Below are positions 1 through 7,621 of a stretch of DNA of 64,000 nucleotides, in pieces. Source of the stretch: Rhizobacter sp. OV335 (GTDB lineage Bacteria; Pseudomonadota; Gammaproteobacteria; Burkholderiales; Burkholderiaceae_C); assembly GCF_900142965.1 (NCBI RefSeq), contig NZ_FRCQ01000007.1, positions 62,001-126,000 of the forward strand, read 5' to 3'. Below the pieces are notes generated by a model. The model was given only the letters and a program-made list of their open reading frames with translations, made no database searches and had not been told where the DNA came from. The number at the start of each line of letters is the position of its first letter. The first letter of the stretch is position 1. A program made the translations under genes and the position numbers.

Positions 1-1340
1 TTCGGCGCCTTGTCCTTCGTGAACACGCCGTCGCCCTCGTCCATGCGCACGAACCACTGTGCCGCGGCGCGGTAGATCACCGGCGTCTTGTGGCGCCAGC
101 AGTGCGGGTAGCTGTGCGTCAGCTTCGAGGTGGCGAGCAGCCGGCCGGCGTCGCGCAGCGCATCGGCCACCAGCGGCGCGGCCTTCCAGATGTGCTGGCC
201 GCCGAACAGCGGCAGCGTCGCCTCGTAGACGCCGTTGCCCTGCACCGGGTTCAGGATGTCGTCGATCGCGAGACCATGCTCGCGGCAGGAGTTGAAGTCG
301 TCCACGCCGTAGGCCGGCGACGAGTGCACGATGCCGGTGCCGTCGTCGGCGGTCGCGTAGTCGGCCAGGTACACCGGGCTCACGCGGTCGTAGCCGGGGT
401 CGACGTGCGCCAGCGGATGGCGGAAGGTGATGCCGTCGAGGTTCTTGCCGAGCGTGGTCGCGAGCACGGTGCCGGTGAGGCCGTAGCGCTCCAGGCACTT
501 GTCGACCAGCGCCACCGCCAGCAGCAGGATGCCGCGCTCGGTGTCGACCAGCGCGTACTCGAGCGCCGGGTTCAGGTTCAGCGCCTGGTTGGCCGGGATG
601 GTCCACGCGGTGGTGGTCCAGATCACCGCGAAGGCGTCCTTCGCGAGCGAAGGCAGGCCGAAGGCGGCGGCCAGCTTCGCGGGCTCGGCCGCCAGGAAGG
701 CGACGTCGACCGTCTGCGACTGCTTGTCGGCGTACTCGATCTCGAACTCGGCCAGCGAAGAGTGGCAGTCGAAGCACCAGTAGACCGGCTTCAGCCCACG
801 GTAGACGAAGCCGCGCTCGATCAGCCGCTTCAGCACGCGGATCTCGTTGGCCTCGTTGCCGAAGTCCATCGTGCGGTACGGGTGATCCCAGTCGCCCAGC
901 ACGCCGACGCGCTTGAAATCGGCCATCTGCTGCGCGATCTGCTCGCCGGCGTAGCTGCGGCTCTTGGCCTGCACGTCGGCGCGATCGAGGTTGCGGCCGA
1001 AGGTCTTCTCGATCTGGTTCTCGATCGGCAGGCCGTGGCAATCCCAGCCCGGCGTGTAGCGCGCGTCGTAGCCGGCCAGCTGGCGCGCCTTGACGATCAT
1101 GTCCTTCAGGATCTTGTTGGCCGCGTGGCCGACGTGCAGCGTGCCGTTGGCATAGGGCGGGCCGTCGTGCAGCACGAAGCGCGGGCGGTTCACGCGGGCA
1201 TCGCGCAACTGCTTGTAGACGCCCTGGTCGCTCCAGTCCTTGATCCAGCCCGGTTCGCGCTTGGGCAGGTCGCCGCGCATCGGGAACGGCGTGTCGGGCA
1301 GGTTGAGGGTGCTTCGGTAGTCCGTGGTCTTGTCGGTCAT
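1..1340 (-). CDS. ileS: isoleucyl-tRNA synthetase, N-terminal part (cut by window edge)
   Basis: Class I aminoacyl-tRNA synthetase that charges tRNA-Ile in the cytoplasm. About 446 N-terminal residues are visible; the C-terminal half, with the KMSKS loop and zinc-binding tail, lies beyond the left edge. The protein starts [20 protein letters not shown]. The HIGH-type ATP-binding motif appears as HVGH (residues 69-72) within [32 protein letters not shown] marks the beginning of the CP1 editing insertion that hydrolyses Val-tRNA-Ile. The ATG at 1340 is chosen because the family's N-terminal block begins right after it. ribF lies 89 bp upstream on the same strand, the usual order in betaproteobacteria, so the two are probably co-transcribed. 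Confidence 0.96.
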   Translation of the reverse strand, partial: MTDKTTDYRSTLNLPDTPFPMRGDLPKREPGWIKDWSDQGVYKQLRDARVNRPRFVLHDGPPYANGTLHVGHAANKILKDMIVKARQLAGYDARYTPGWDCHGLPIENQIEKTFGRNLDRADVQAKSRSYAGEQIAQQMADFKRVGVLGDWDHPYRTMDFGNEANEIRVLKRLIERGFVYRGLKPVYWCFDCHSSLAEFEIEYADKQSQTVDVAFLAAEPAKLAAAFGLPSLAKDAFAVIWTTTAWTIPANQALNLNPALEYALVDTERGILLLAVALVDKCLERYGLTGTVLATTLGKNLDGITFRHPLAHVDPGYDRVSPVYLADYATADDGTGIVHSSPAYGVDDFNSCREHGLAIDDILNPVQGNGVYEATLPLFGGQHIWKAAPLVADALRDAGRLLATSKLTHSYPHCWRHKTPVIYRAAAQWFVRMDEGDGVFTKDKAP

Positions 1341-1429
1341 GGCTTTGCGCGCCGCGCGGCGCGTCTCGAAGACAGGTGCCGGCGCCAGGGCGCCGGGGCT
1401 CGCGAAAGGAAGGGGAGGAGCGGCGAGCG

Positions 1430-2425
1430 TTAAATTCGGTCGCGCGTGGTCTGGCGGCGTTGCGCGGCGTACGAGGCGAGGCAGACGCGGGCATCCTGCA
1501 CGTCCTGCTCGATCGCCGCCGTCAGGGCTTCCAGCCCGTCGAAACGGGCTTCATCGCGAAGTTTGTGCAGCAGTTCCACCCGGACGAGTTTACCGTAGGC
1601 CCCCTCGGCCCCGAGGCGCGCAGGCCAATCGAGGCAATGCACTTCGAGCAGCACGCGGCCGGCGTCTTCGACCGTCGGGCGCACGCCCAGGCTCGCGACG
1701 CCGTCCAGCGGCTGCTCGCCCAGCCCGTGGGTGCGCACCGCGTAGATGCCCATCGCGGCCGACTTGGCATGGGCGAAGCGCAGGTTCAGCGTGCGGAAAC
1801 CCAGCTCGCGGCCGAGCTTGCGGCCGTGCACCACGTGGCCGCTGATGCTGTAGCTGCGGCCCAGCAGCGATTCGACCTGCACCATGTCGCCGGCGGCCAG
1901 CGCCTGGCGCACCGCCGAACTCGACACCCGCAGCCCGTGCACCTCGTAGCTCTTCATGCGGGCCACGTCGAAGCCCTGGGCCGGGCCGGCGGCATCGAGC
2001 ATCGCGTAGTCGCCGCCCCGCCGGGCGCCGAAGCGGAAGTCGTCGCCGACCAGGATGTAGCGGGTGCCCAGCCCGCGCACCAGCATGTCGACGATGAAGG
2101 CCTCGGGCGACAGCGACGCGAGCGCGTGGTCGAAGCGCAGCACGACGACCTGGTCGATGCCGCAGCGCTCCAGTTCGGAGAGCTTGTCGCGCAGCGTCGC
2201 GATGCGCGCCGGGGCCAGCTCGGGCTTGCCGGCGGCGCGGGCGAAATAGTCGCGCGGGTGGGGCTCGAAGGTCATCACGCACGACGGCAGCCCGCGGTGC
2301 TGCGCCTCGCTGCGCAGAAGCGCCAGCATGGCCTGGTGGCCACGGTGGACGCCGTCGAAGTTGCCGATGGTGAGGGCGCAGGCATCGGCGATGCCGGGGT
2401 GATGAAAGCCGCTGAAGACGCGCAT
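1430..2425 (-). CDS. ribF: bifunctional riboflavin kinase / FAD synthetase
   Basis: Cytoplasmic enzyme that phosphorylates riboflavin to FMN and then adenylylates FMN to FAD. It has 331 residues, a normal length for the bifunctional type. The N-terminal nucleotidyltransferase domain (about 1-185) shows [11 protein letters not shown] (residues 22-32). The C-terminal kinase domain (about 190-320) shows [17 protein letters not shown], which binds ATP and flavin. It precedes ileS on the same strand with an 89-bp gap and probably shares its transcript. It is divergent from the LRR gene that starts at 2512. Confidence 0.96.
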   Translation of the reverse strand: MRVFSGFHHPGIADACALTIGNFDGVHRGHQAMLALLRSEAQHRGLPSCVMTFEPHPRDYFARAAGKPELAPARIATLRDKLSELERCGIDQVVVLRFDHALASLSPEAFIVDMLVRGLGTRYILVGDDFRFGARRGGDYAMLDAAGPAQGFDVARMKSYEVHGLRVSSSAVRQALAAGDMVQVESLLGRSYSISGHVVHGRKLGRELGFRTLNLRFAHAKSAAMGIYAVRTHGLGEQPLDGVASLGVRPTVEDAGRVLLEVHCLDWPARLGAEGAYGKLVRVELLHKLRDEARFDGLEALTAAIEQDVQDARVCLASYAAQRRQTTRDRI

Positions 2426-2511
2426 GGGGTGGGATTATCTGTCGAGGCGCGCAGTGAACTTTTTGCCGGCACTTGTTACTGAGTGATCTTGCCGTTGTCG
2501 AGGACGTTGCC

Positions 2512-4326
2512 ATGAGCGGATCGATCACGGGCGCCAAGCGCCGCCGTGAACCTGAACCCCCCCGAACCGCCGCACGGCCACCTCCGCAAGACCCCATTTT
2601 TCATGGCAACCTCGATGCGCTCGCCGCCGTGCTGTCGCAGCGGACCGATCTGCAGCACATCCACGCCGTTCACGGCGACCTCTCGCCCGAGCTGGCCGCC
2701 GAGATCGCCGGGGTGCTGGCGGATTCACCGGCGTTGCAGTACCTGAAGATCGAATCCTGCAGGGCGGACGGCGCATCGCTGATCGCGGTTGCCGATGCAC
2801 TGGCCAGGACGGCGTCGCTTCACACCTTCGCGATCAGGCATACGGGTGCCGTCAGGGGATGGGCTTCGGCGCTCACCAGGGCGTTGCGGGTCAACACCTC
2901 GATGAGCGAGCTGCACATCGGAGGCACCATCGTGTATGCCAACGAGGCGGCGGCATTGGCACAAGCCGTGGGACGTCATCCAACGCTCGGCTGCGTGGTG
3001 CTCGAGGCCATGAGATCCCCTGCCGTGAAGTCGTTTCTGAAGGGCCTGGCGGACCTGGGCAGCGGCGCCCTCGAGAAGCTCGTCCTGCAGAGCCTGGCAA
3101 TGGAGCCCCAGACCGCGTGCATCGGCGCCCTGTGCGCCGTGATCCGGGGTGGGCAGGTCAAGTGCATCGAAGTCGACACCGCGCTCAAGTCCGAGTCGAT
3201 CGATCAACTGCTCGGTGAGCTGGAGCGCGACGCCTGCACGACGACACTCGACGTGGGGGAGCGCCTGGTGCTCGGCGCTGCGCAGCAGGCTCGCCGGCAC
3301 CAGGTGCAACAGGCGGCGATGTTGCGGCACGTTGAAAGCACGCCGCAACCCCTCATCGAGATGCAGGCGCAGGTGCATCCGGTGACCGTGCTACCCGTGC
3401 TGCCCGCGGTCGGGTGCGGCTTGCCATCGCCGGAGTGGCGGCTGCAGGCCGAGGCACATCTGGAGAACGGGCGCCTGGAAGCGTTCGCGCAGGCGATGGC
3501 GGACGGGCAAGTGGCGGGGCTGAGGTACTGTCTGCGGGATCTGTCGCGCCTGTCTGAAGCGCTCAGCCGTGTCCCCACCCTCGAGCGGGTGCACTTGGTC
3601 AGCGTGTCGGTCAGCGCGGCCGGTGCCCGCGAGTTCGGCGCGGCGCTGCAGAAGCACCGCACGCTGAAAGCACTCGGCTTCACGCACTGCCGGCATCAAC
3701 CGGGCGGCTTCGGCGCGATGGCGCAGGCGCTGAACGCGTATGGCGGCCTGGAGACGCTGAAGATCGGCGTCGACCCGGATGACCGCATTCACTGCCAGGA
3801 GATGCAGGCCGGCATTCATCAGCTCGTCGATCACCATCCGGGCCTGCGCAAGCTGACGCTCGCCGGCGAGTGGATCGACGCGCCGGGCCTCCTCGGGGGG
3901 CTGTTGTCCGTGTTGAGCCGCAAGCAGCAGTTCAAGGAGTTGAAGCTGGTGTCTTGCCCGGCCCGGCTCTTCGGCAGCTTGACGACACATCTGCTCGAAC
4001 AGGCGCCATGGCGGTTGCCGCAATTGACGCTGCAGGGGGTGTCCGGCGATCTGAACCACTGGTCCTTCGACGAGATCGTTCAGAAACTGGCCTTGTGCAC
4101 GGTCGACAAATTGGCCATCAAGGGGCGTACGTTGTCGACCGTGGGCACGCAGGAGTTGATCCAGACGATGGCGTCGAACAGCAGTTGCCAGACCCTGGTC
4201 GAGTTCGAGGCGACGAACCAGCTCGAGGTTCTGGCAGACGAACGCAGAAGCCTGCAGACCGCGAACTCCATCGTCGCGTTCCGCATTCAGCAGTTTCAAA
4301 ACCGGATGCCGCTGTTGCAGTTCTGA
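2512..4326 (+). CDS. leucine-rich-repeat (RNI-like) protein, function unknown
   Basis: A 604-residue protein without signal peptide or membrane segment. After a basic, Pro-rich, probably disordered N-terminus (KRRREPEPPRTAARPPP) most of the sequence is irregular 25-30-residue LRR units of the ribonuclease-inhibitor type, for example ALQYLKIESCRADGASL, SMSELHIGG, TLERVHLVSVSVSAAGA and GLRKLTLAGEWID. A middle segment (about residues 255-310) lacks the repeat pattern and separates two LRR arrays. The ATG at 2512 is preferred over an in-frame TTG at 2473 because GAGGA lies 7 bases upstream (2500-2504). No enzymatic domain is visible. A shorter LRR gene with similar units sits at 17789-18871. LRR proteins mediate protein contacts; a secreted effector or a surveillance role are both possible, and neither is shown. 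Confidence 0.75.
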   Translation: MSGSITGAKRRREPEPPRTAARPPPQDPIFHGNLDALAAVLSQRTDLQHIHAVHGDLSPELAAEIAGVLADSPALQYLKIESCRADGASLIAVADALARTASLHTFAIRHTGAVRGWASALTRALRVNTSMSELHIGGTIVYANEAAALAQAVGRHPTLGCVVLEAMRSPAVKSFLKGLADLGSGALEKLVLQSLAMEPQTACIGALCAVIRGGQVKCIEVDTALKSESIDQLLGELERDACTTTLDVGERLVLGAAQQARRHQVQQAAMLRHVESTPQPLIEMQAQVHPVTVLPVLPAVGCGLPSPEWRLQAEAHLENGRLEAFAQAMADGQVAGLRYCLRDLSRLSEALSRVPTLERVHLVSVSVSAAGAREFGAALQKHRTLKALGFTHCRHQPGGFGAMAQALNAYGGLETLKIGVDPDDRIHCQEMQAGIHQLVDHHPGLRKLTLAGEWIDAPGLLGGLLSVLSRKQQFKELKLVSCPARLFGSLTTHLLEQAPWRLPQLTLQGVSGDLNHWSFDEIVQKLALCTVDKLAIKGRTLSTVGTQELIQTMASNSSCQTLVEFEATNQLEVLADERRSLQTANSIVAFRIQQFQNRMPLLQF

Positions 4327-4347
4327 TGGCAGGCGACCAGGCCGAAC

Positions 4348-5052
4348 TCAGCGCTTGCGCTCGAGCTGTTCCCGCTCCGCCGCGCTGACCCAGCGCCATG
4401 CGCCGCTCGGCACGCCCTCCAGCGTCAGCTCGCCGAAGCTGCTGCGGTGCAGCGCCTCGACCCGGTTGCCGGCCGCGGCCACCATGCGCTTGACCTGGTG
4501 GTACTTGCCTTCGGTCAGCGTGAGCCGCAGCGTGTTCGTGCCGGTGGCCTCGCAGGCCGCGGCGCGCACCGGTGCCGGGTCGTCGTCGAGCACCACGCCG
4601 TCCAGCAGCTTGGCCACCTGGTCCGGCGTCACCTCGTGCTTGGCGGCCACCTCGTACACCTTCGGCACATGGTGCTTCGGCGAGGTCAGCCGGTGGATCA
4701 GCGTGCCGTCGTCGGTCAGCAGCAGCAGCCCGGTGGTGTCTTCGTCGAGCCGCCCGACCGGCTGCACGCCGCGGTTGCGCAGCGGCAGCGGCAGCAGGTT
4801 CAGCACGCTCGGGTGGTGCTTGGGCTTCTGCGAGCACTCATGGCCGGTCGGCTTGTGCAGCAGCACCAGCGCCTTCTCGTGGAACCGCCACTCGCGGCCC
4901 TGCACCGTGAACACCAGTCCCTCGGTGTCAAGCTCTTCGGCCGGCTCCTCGATCACACGCCCGCCGACCGACACCAGCCCGTGCCAGATCAAGCCCTCGC
5001 ATTCGCGGCGCGTGCCGAAGCCCTGGGAAAACAACACCTGCGACAAGCGCAT
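4348..5052 (-). CDS. rsuA: 16S rRNA pseudouridine synthase, RsuA family
   Basis: RsuA/RluB-family enzyme that isomerises a uridine in ribosomal RNA (U516 of 16S rRNA for RsuA itself). It has 234 residues. An S4 RNA-binding segment occupies about 1-55 (LSQVLFSQGFGTRRECEGL). The catalytic core contains GRLDEDTTGLLLLTDDG, with the nucleophilic Asp in GRLDEDT, followed by LTEGKYHQVKRM, the typical KYHQVKRM block. It is the last gene of a probable minus-strand operon: the hydrolase gene ends 15 bp upstream. It converges with the LRR gene across a 21-bp gap with no obvious terminator hairpin. Confidence 0.9.
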   Translation of the reverse strand: MRLSQVLFSQGFGTRRECEGLIWHGLVSVGGRVIEEPAEELDTEGLVFTVQGREWRFHEKALVLLHKPTGHECSQKPKHHPSVLNLLPLPLRNRGVQPVGRLDEDTTGLLLLTDDGTLIHRLTSPKHHVPKVYEVAAKHEVTPDQVAKLLDGVVLDDDPAPVRAAACEATGTNTLRLTLTEGKYHQVKRMVAAAGNRVEALHRSSFGELTLEGVPSGAWRWVSAAEREQLERKR

Positions 5053-5067
5053 CGAAGATTCTTTCGT

Positions 5068-6384
5068 TCAGGAATGGAGTTCGAGCAGCACGACGTGCCC
5101 CTCGGCGCACGGCCAGGCGCGGCCGACGATGCGCTCGCCGTTGAATTCTGCGGCCACCGCACGGCCTGCCGTGTCGGTCACCTTGACGGCGGCCAATGAC
5201 AGGCCCGCCACGCCCGGCGGCAGCCCGGCCGGCGGGTGGCCGTCGAGCAGGATGCGGTCACGCGGCACGCCGAAGTAGCCGCGCGGGCGGCTCAGTTGCA
5301 CCAGCGAAAGTGCCTCGCGGTCGGCCGCGGGGTCAGCATCCGCATCGACATCCGCCAGCCGCATCGCTCGCAGGTGCACCAGCGACGACGAGCGCGCGAA
5401 CGGCGAGCGGTAGACGTGCGTCGTGCTGTGTCCGGGCGCGCTGATGACGAACTCGAGCGGCGTGCGGCTGTCGGTCGCGAGCGGGCCCCAGGCGCCATCG
5501 CTGCCGACGACGTGGCGGTACAGCGGCGGGCCGACGCGTTCGCCGCTGGCCGCATCGGTGGCATGCACCTCGACCGTGGCGCCGGCCAGCGGCAGGTTGT
5601 CGTGCACCGCGGCCTGCGGATGCAGGCCCGAGACGCAGCCCGAGAGCTCGATCGCTTCGCCCGACGGCGTGGGCTGCAGGCTCGCCGGCGCGCGGCCGGT
5701 CAGGAAGCGCCACATCGCGTCGAACGCGGCCGGGCCGAACGAGGTCTCGCGGTGGTCGATGCCGGCGATCACGACGTTGTGCGCGCCGCGCAGTGCCGGG
5801 CTGTCGGCATCGACGCCGGTCGGCCGGCCGGGCGCGCCGATCCACAGGCCGTCGGGCTGCGCGTACTTGTCGTTGCCGTCGGAGCGCACCGTCATCCAGC
5901 GCGGGCCGGGCGTCGTCTCGCTGCCGTTACCTGGGTCATTCAGCCGCTGCAGGAACGGCCCGGCGCCGTTGAACTCGTTGCCCGGCCGAAACGCCGCATC
6001 GGCCCACACGCCGTGGTTCGGCGTGCCGCCGAGGATCGCGTGCGAAACGCGCGCCGCACCGCCGTTCGCGGTGAAGTTGCGCACCGCGAAGCCACCGCGC
6101 GAGTTGGCGATCAGCACGACCTGCGCGACGCCATGCCGGCGGCAGGCCTGCTCGACCGCGTCGGCGATGCAGCGGCGCGCGTCGTCGCTGGAACTGCGGC
6201 CGGGCTGCGCGACGCCGTCGTCATCGCGCGCGAGCGGGCAGGGCATGTCGATCGCGTGCAGCCGCTCGCGCGGCCAGCCGTTGCTCTCGAAACGCCAGAC
6301 GGTGGTGAGCCACAGCGCGGCGGTGTCGCCGTTGCCGTGCACGAAGACGATGGGCGGGAAGGTGTCGGCCGAGGTGTCGCTCAT
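5068..6384 (-). CDS. alpha/beta hydrolase with C-terminal beta-sandwich domain
   Basis: A 438-residue probable lipase or esterase. The N-terminal alpha/beta-hydrolase domain (about 10-280) starts with the oxyanion-region motif IVFVHGNGD and has a nucleophile elbow LIANSRGGFA, with candidate nucleophile Ser95 in A-N-S-R-G instead of the usual GxSxG. A late GIDHRET is a candidate catalytic His. The C-terminal 120 residues look like an Ig- or carbohydrate-binding-like beta sandwich (GATVEVHATDA, LEFVISAPGHSTTHVY). No signal peptide is evident. The start ATG overlaps the stop of the upstream P1-peptidase gene by 4 bases (6381-6384), implying translational coupling. The substrate is unknown. Confidence 0.72.
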   Translation of the reverse strand: MSDTSADTFPPIVFVHGNGDTAALWLTTVWRFESNGWPRERLHAIDMPCPLARDDDGVAQPGRSSSDDARRCIADAVEQACRRHGVAQVVLIANSRGGFAVRNFTANGGAARVSHAILGGTPNHGVWADAAFRPGNEFNGAGPFLQRLNDPGNGSETTPGPRWMTVRSDGNDKYAQPDGLWIGAPGRPTGVDADSPALRGAHNVVIAGIDHRETSFGPAAFDAMWRFLTGRAPASLQPTPSGEAIELSGCVSGLHPQAAVHDNLPLAGATVEVHATDAASGERVGPPLYRHVVGSDGAWGPLATDSRTPLEFVISAPGHSTTHVYRSPFARSSSLVHLRAMRLADVDADADPAADREALSLVQLSRPRGYFGVPRDRILLDGHPPAGLPPGVAGLSLAAVKVTDTAGRAVAAEFNGERIVGRAWPCAEGHVVLLELHS

Positions 6385-7361
6385 GCGGGCAGGCCCAGGT
6401 CGCGCGCGGCGGGATACGGCCCCCAGCCGGTGGCCGCCTCGATCGCACGCACGACGGCCCGCGCCATCGCCTCGGCGGCCATCGTGCCGAGCAGCGTCGG
6501 GTGGGCGACGAGCCCGCTGGCGCCGGTGGCCAGCGCGAACACGGTGTCGCCGTCGCTCTGCGTGTGGACCGGGCTGATGCTGCGCGCGAGCCCGTCGTGC
6601 GCGGTCTGCGCGAGCTTGTTGGCCTGGGCCTTGGTCAGCACCGCGTCGGTGCCGACCACGCCGATCGTCGTCGCGGCACCGGGTTGCATCGGCTGCGGCA
6701 GTTCGCCACGAAGCAGCGCCTGCGTGCTGTCGAGCAAATCCAGGCCATCGGCGGTGCGAGCACCTGCCAGCACGCGGCCGCTGCGCGGATCGACCACGTC
6801 GCCGAGCGCATTGACCGCGACCCACGCGCCGACGGTGATGCCCGCCACCGTGACGCTGGCATGGCCGAAGCCGCCGCGCATCGCGCGCTCCAGCCCGAAC
6901 AGCTTGCCGACCAAGGCCCCGGCGCCCGCGCCGACATTGCCTTCGGCGCACGGCGCATCGCTCGCGGCTTCGCAGGCGGCGTAGCCGGCCGCGGCATCGG
7001 GGCGGATGCCGCCATCGCCGACGGACAGGTCGAACAGGATTGCCGCCGGCACGATCGGCACGCGGTGCGGGCCGACCGGGTAGCCGATGCCGCGCTCCTC
7101 GAGCCAGCGCATCACGCCGCCGGCCGCATCGAGCCCGAACGCGCTGCCGCCGGCCAGCAGCACCGCGTGCACGTGCTCGACGGCATTGAGCGGCGACAGC
7201 AGGTCGGTCTCGCGCGTGCCGGGCGCGGCGCCGCGCACGTCGACGCCACCGACCGCGCCCTCGGGCGCGAGCACGACGGTGCAGCCGGTGGGCCGGCGGC
7301 TGTCGGTGAAGTGGCCGACGCGCAGGCCGGCGACGGCGCTCAGGCCTGGTGTGGGGTGCAT
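6381..7361 (-). CDS. P1 (DmpA/NylC-type) self-processing aminopeptidase
   Basis: N-terminal-nucleophile peptidase of family P1, whose members cleave themselves into two chains and act as aminopeptidases, beta-peptidases or nylon-oligomer hydrolases. It has 326 residues. Family blocks seen: LRVGHFTDSRRPTGCTVVLA near the N-terminus, LLAGGSAFGLDAAGGVMRWL, GNVGAGAGALVGKL, TTIGVVGTDA and SDGDTVFALATG. By family position Thr231, the first Thr of TTIGVV, is the expected new N-terminal nucleophile, with Asp270 and Asp272 in DGD as partners; this alignment is from memory. The residue before Thr231 is Ala, where some relatives have Asn. It is first in an operon with the hydrolase (4-base overlap) and rsuA. 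Confidence 0.85.
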   Translation of the reverse strand: MHPTPGLSAVAGLRVGHFTDSRRPTGCTVVLAPEGAVGGVDVRGAAPGTRETDLLSPLNAVEHVHAVLLAGGSAFGLDAAGGVMRWLEERGIGYPVGPHRVPIVPAAILFDLSVGDGGIRPDAAAGYAACEAASDAPCAEGNVGAGAGALVGKLFGLERAMRGGFGHASVTVAGITVGAWVAVNALGDVVDPRSGRVLAGARTADGLDLLDSTQALLRGELPQPMQPGAATTIGVVGTDAVLTKAQANKLAQTAHDGLARSISPVHTQSDGDTVFALATGASGLVAHPTLLGTMAAEAMARAVVRAIEAATGWGPYPAARDLGLPA

Positions 7362-7621
7362 CGCTGGGAAGGGGGCGGGGACCGGCGATTATGAAACGGC
7401 TGGTGGAGCTGCGATGACACACCCACTCAGTTGCAACAGTCTGCGCAGATTGGCCGGCCGCGACAGGTGGCGTGATACACCGTGCCCAGTCTCGATGAGA
7501 CCGAAGAGACCGTGTGGGCTTGCCCTCTGCAAGAACCTGCCTGTCGCATTCGGTCCGTCCGGACCCCCTCAGGGCCGGAGAAGAAAAAAGCACATGGGCT
7601 CAAGCCCTGTCGGAGGAATCC

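Noticed and set aside
90-1433. Long plus-strand open frame opposite ileS
   Set aside because: Antisense shadow of ileS; composition is Arg/Val/Gly-rich as expected for the reverse frame of a high-GC gene, with no recognisable domain.
2473-2511. TTG start upstream of the LRR gene
   Set aside because: ATG 2512 has a good ribosome site at 2500-2504; the extra 13 residues have no support.
7391-7621. Possible riboswitch before the heparinase-like gene (GGTCC/GGACC hairpin at 7552-7565)
   Set aside because: Only one short hairpin is present; no conserved riboswitch core such as that of c-di-GMP or SAM classes was recognised.
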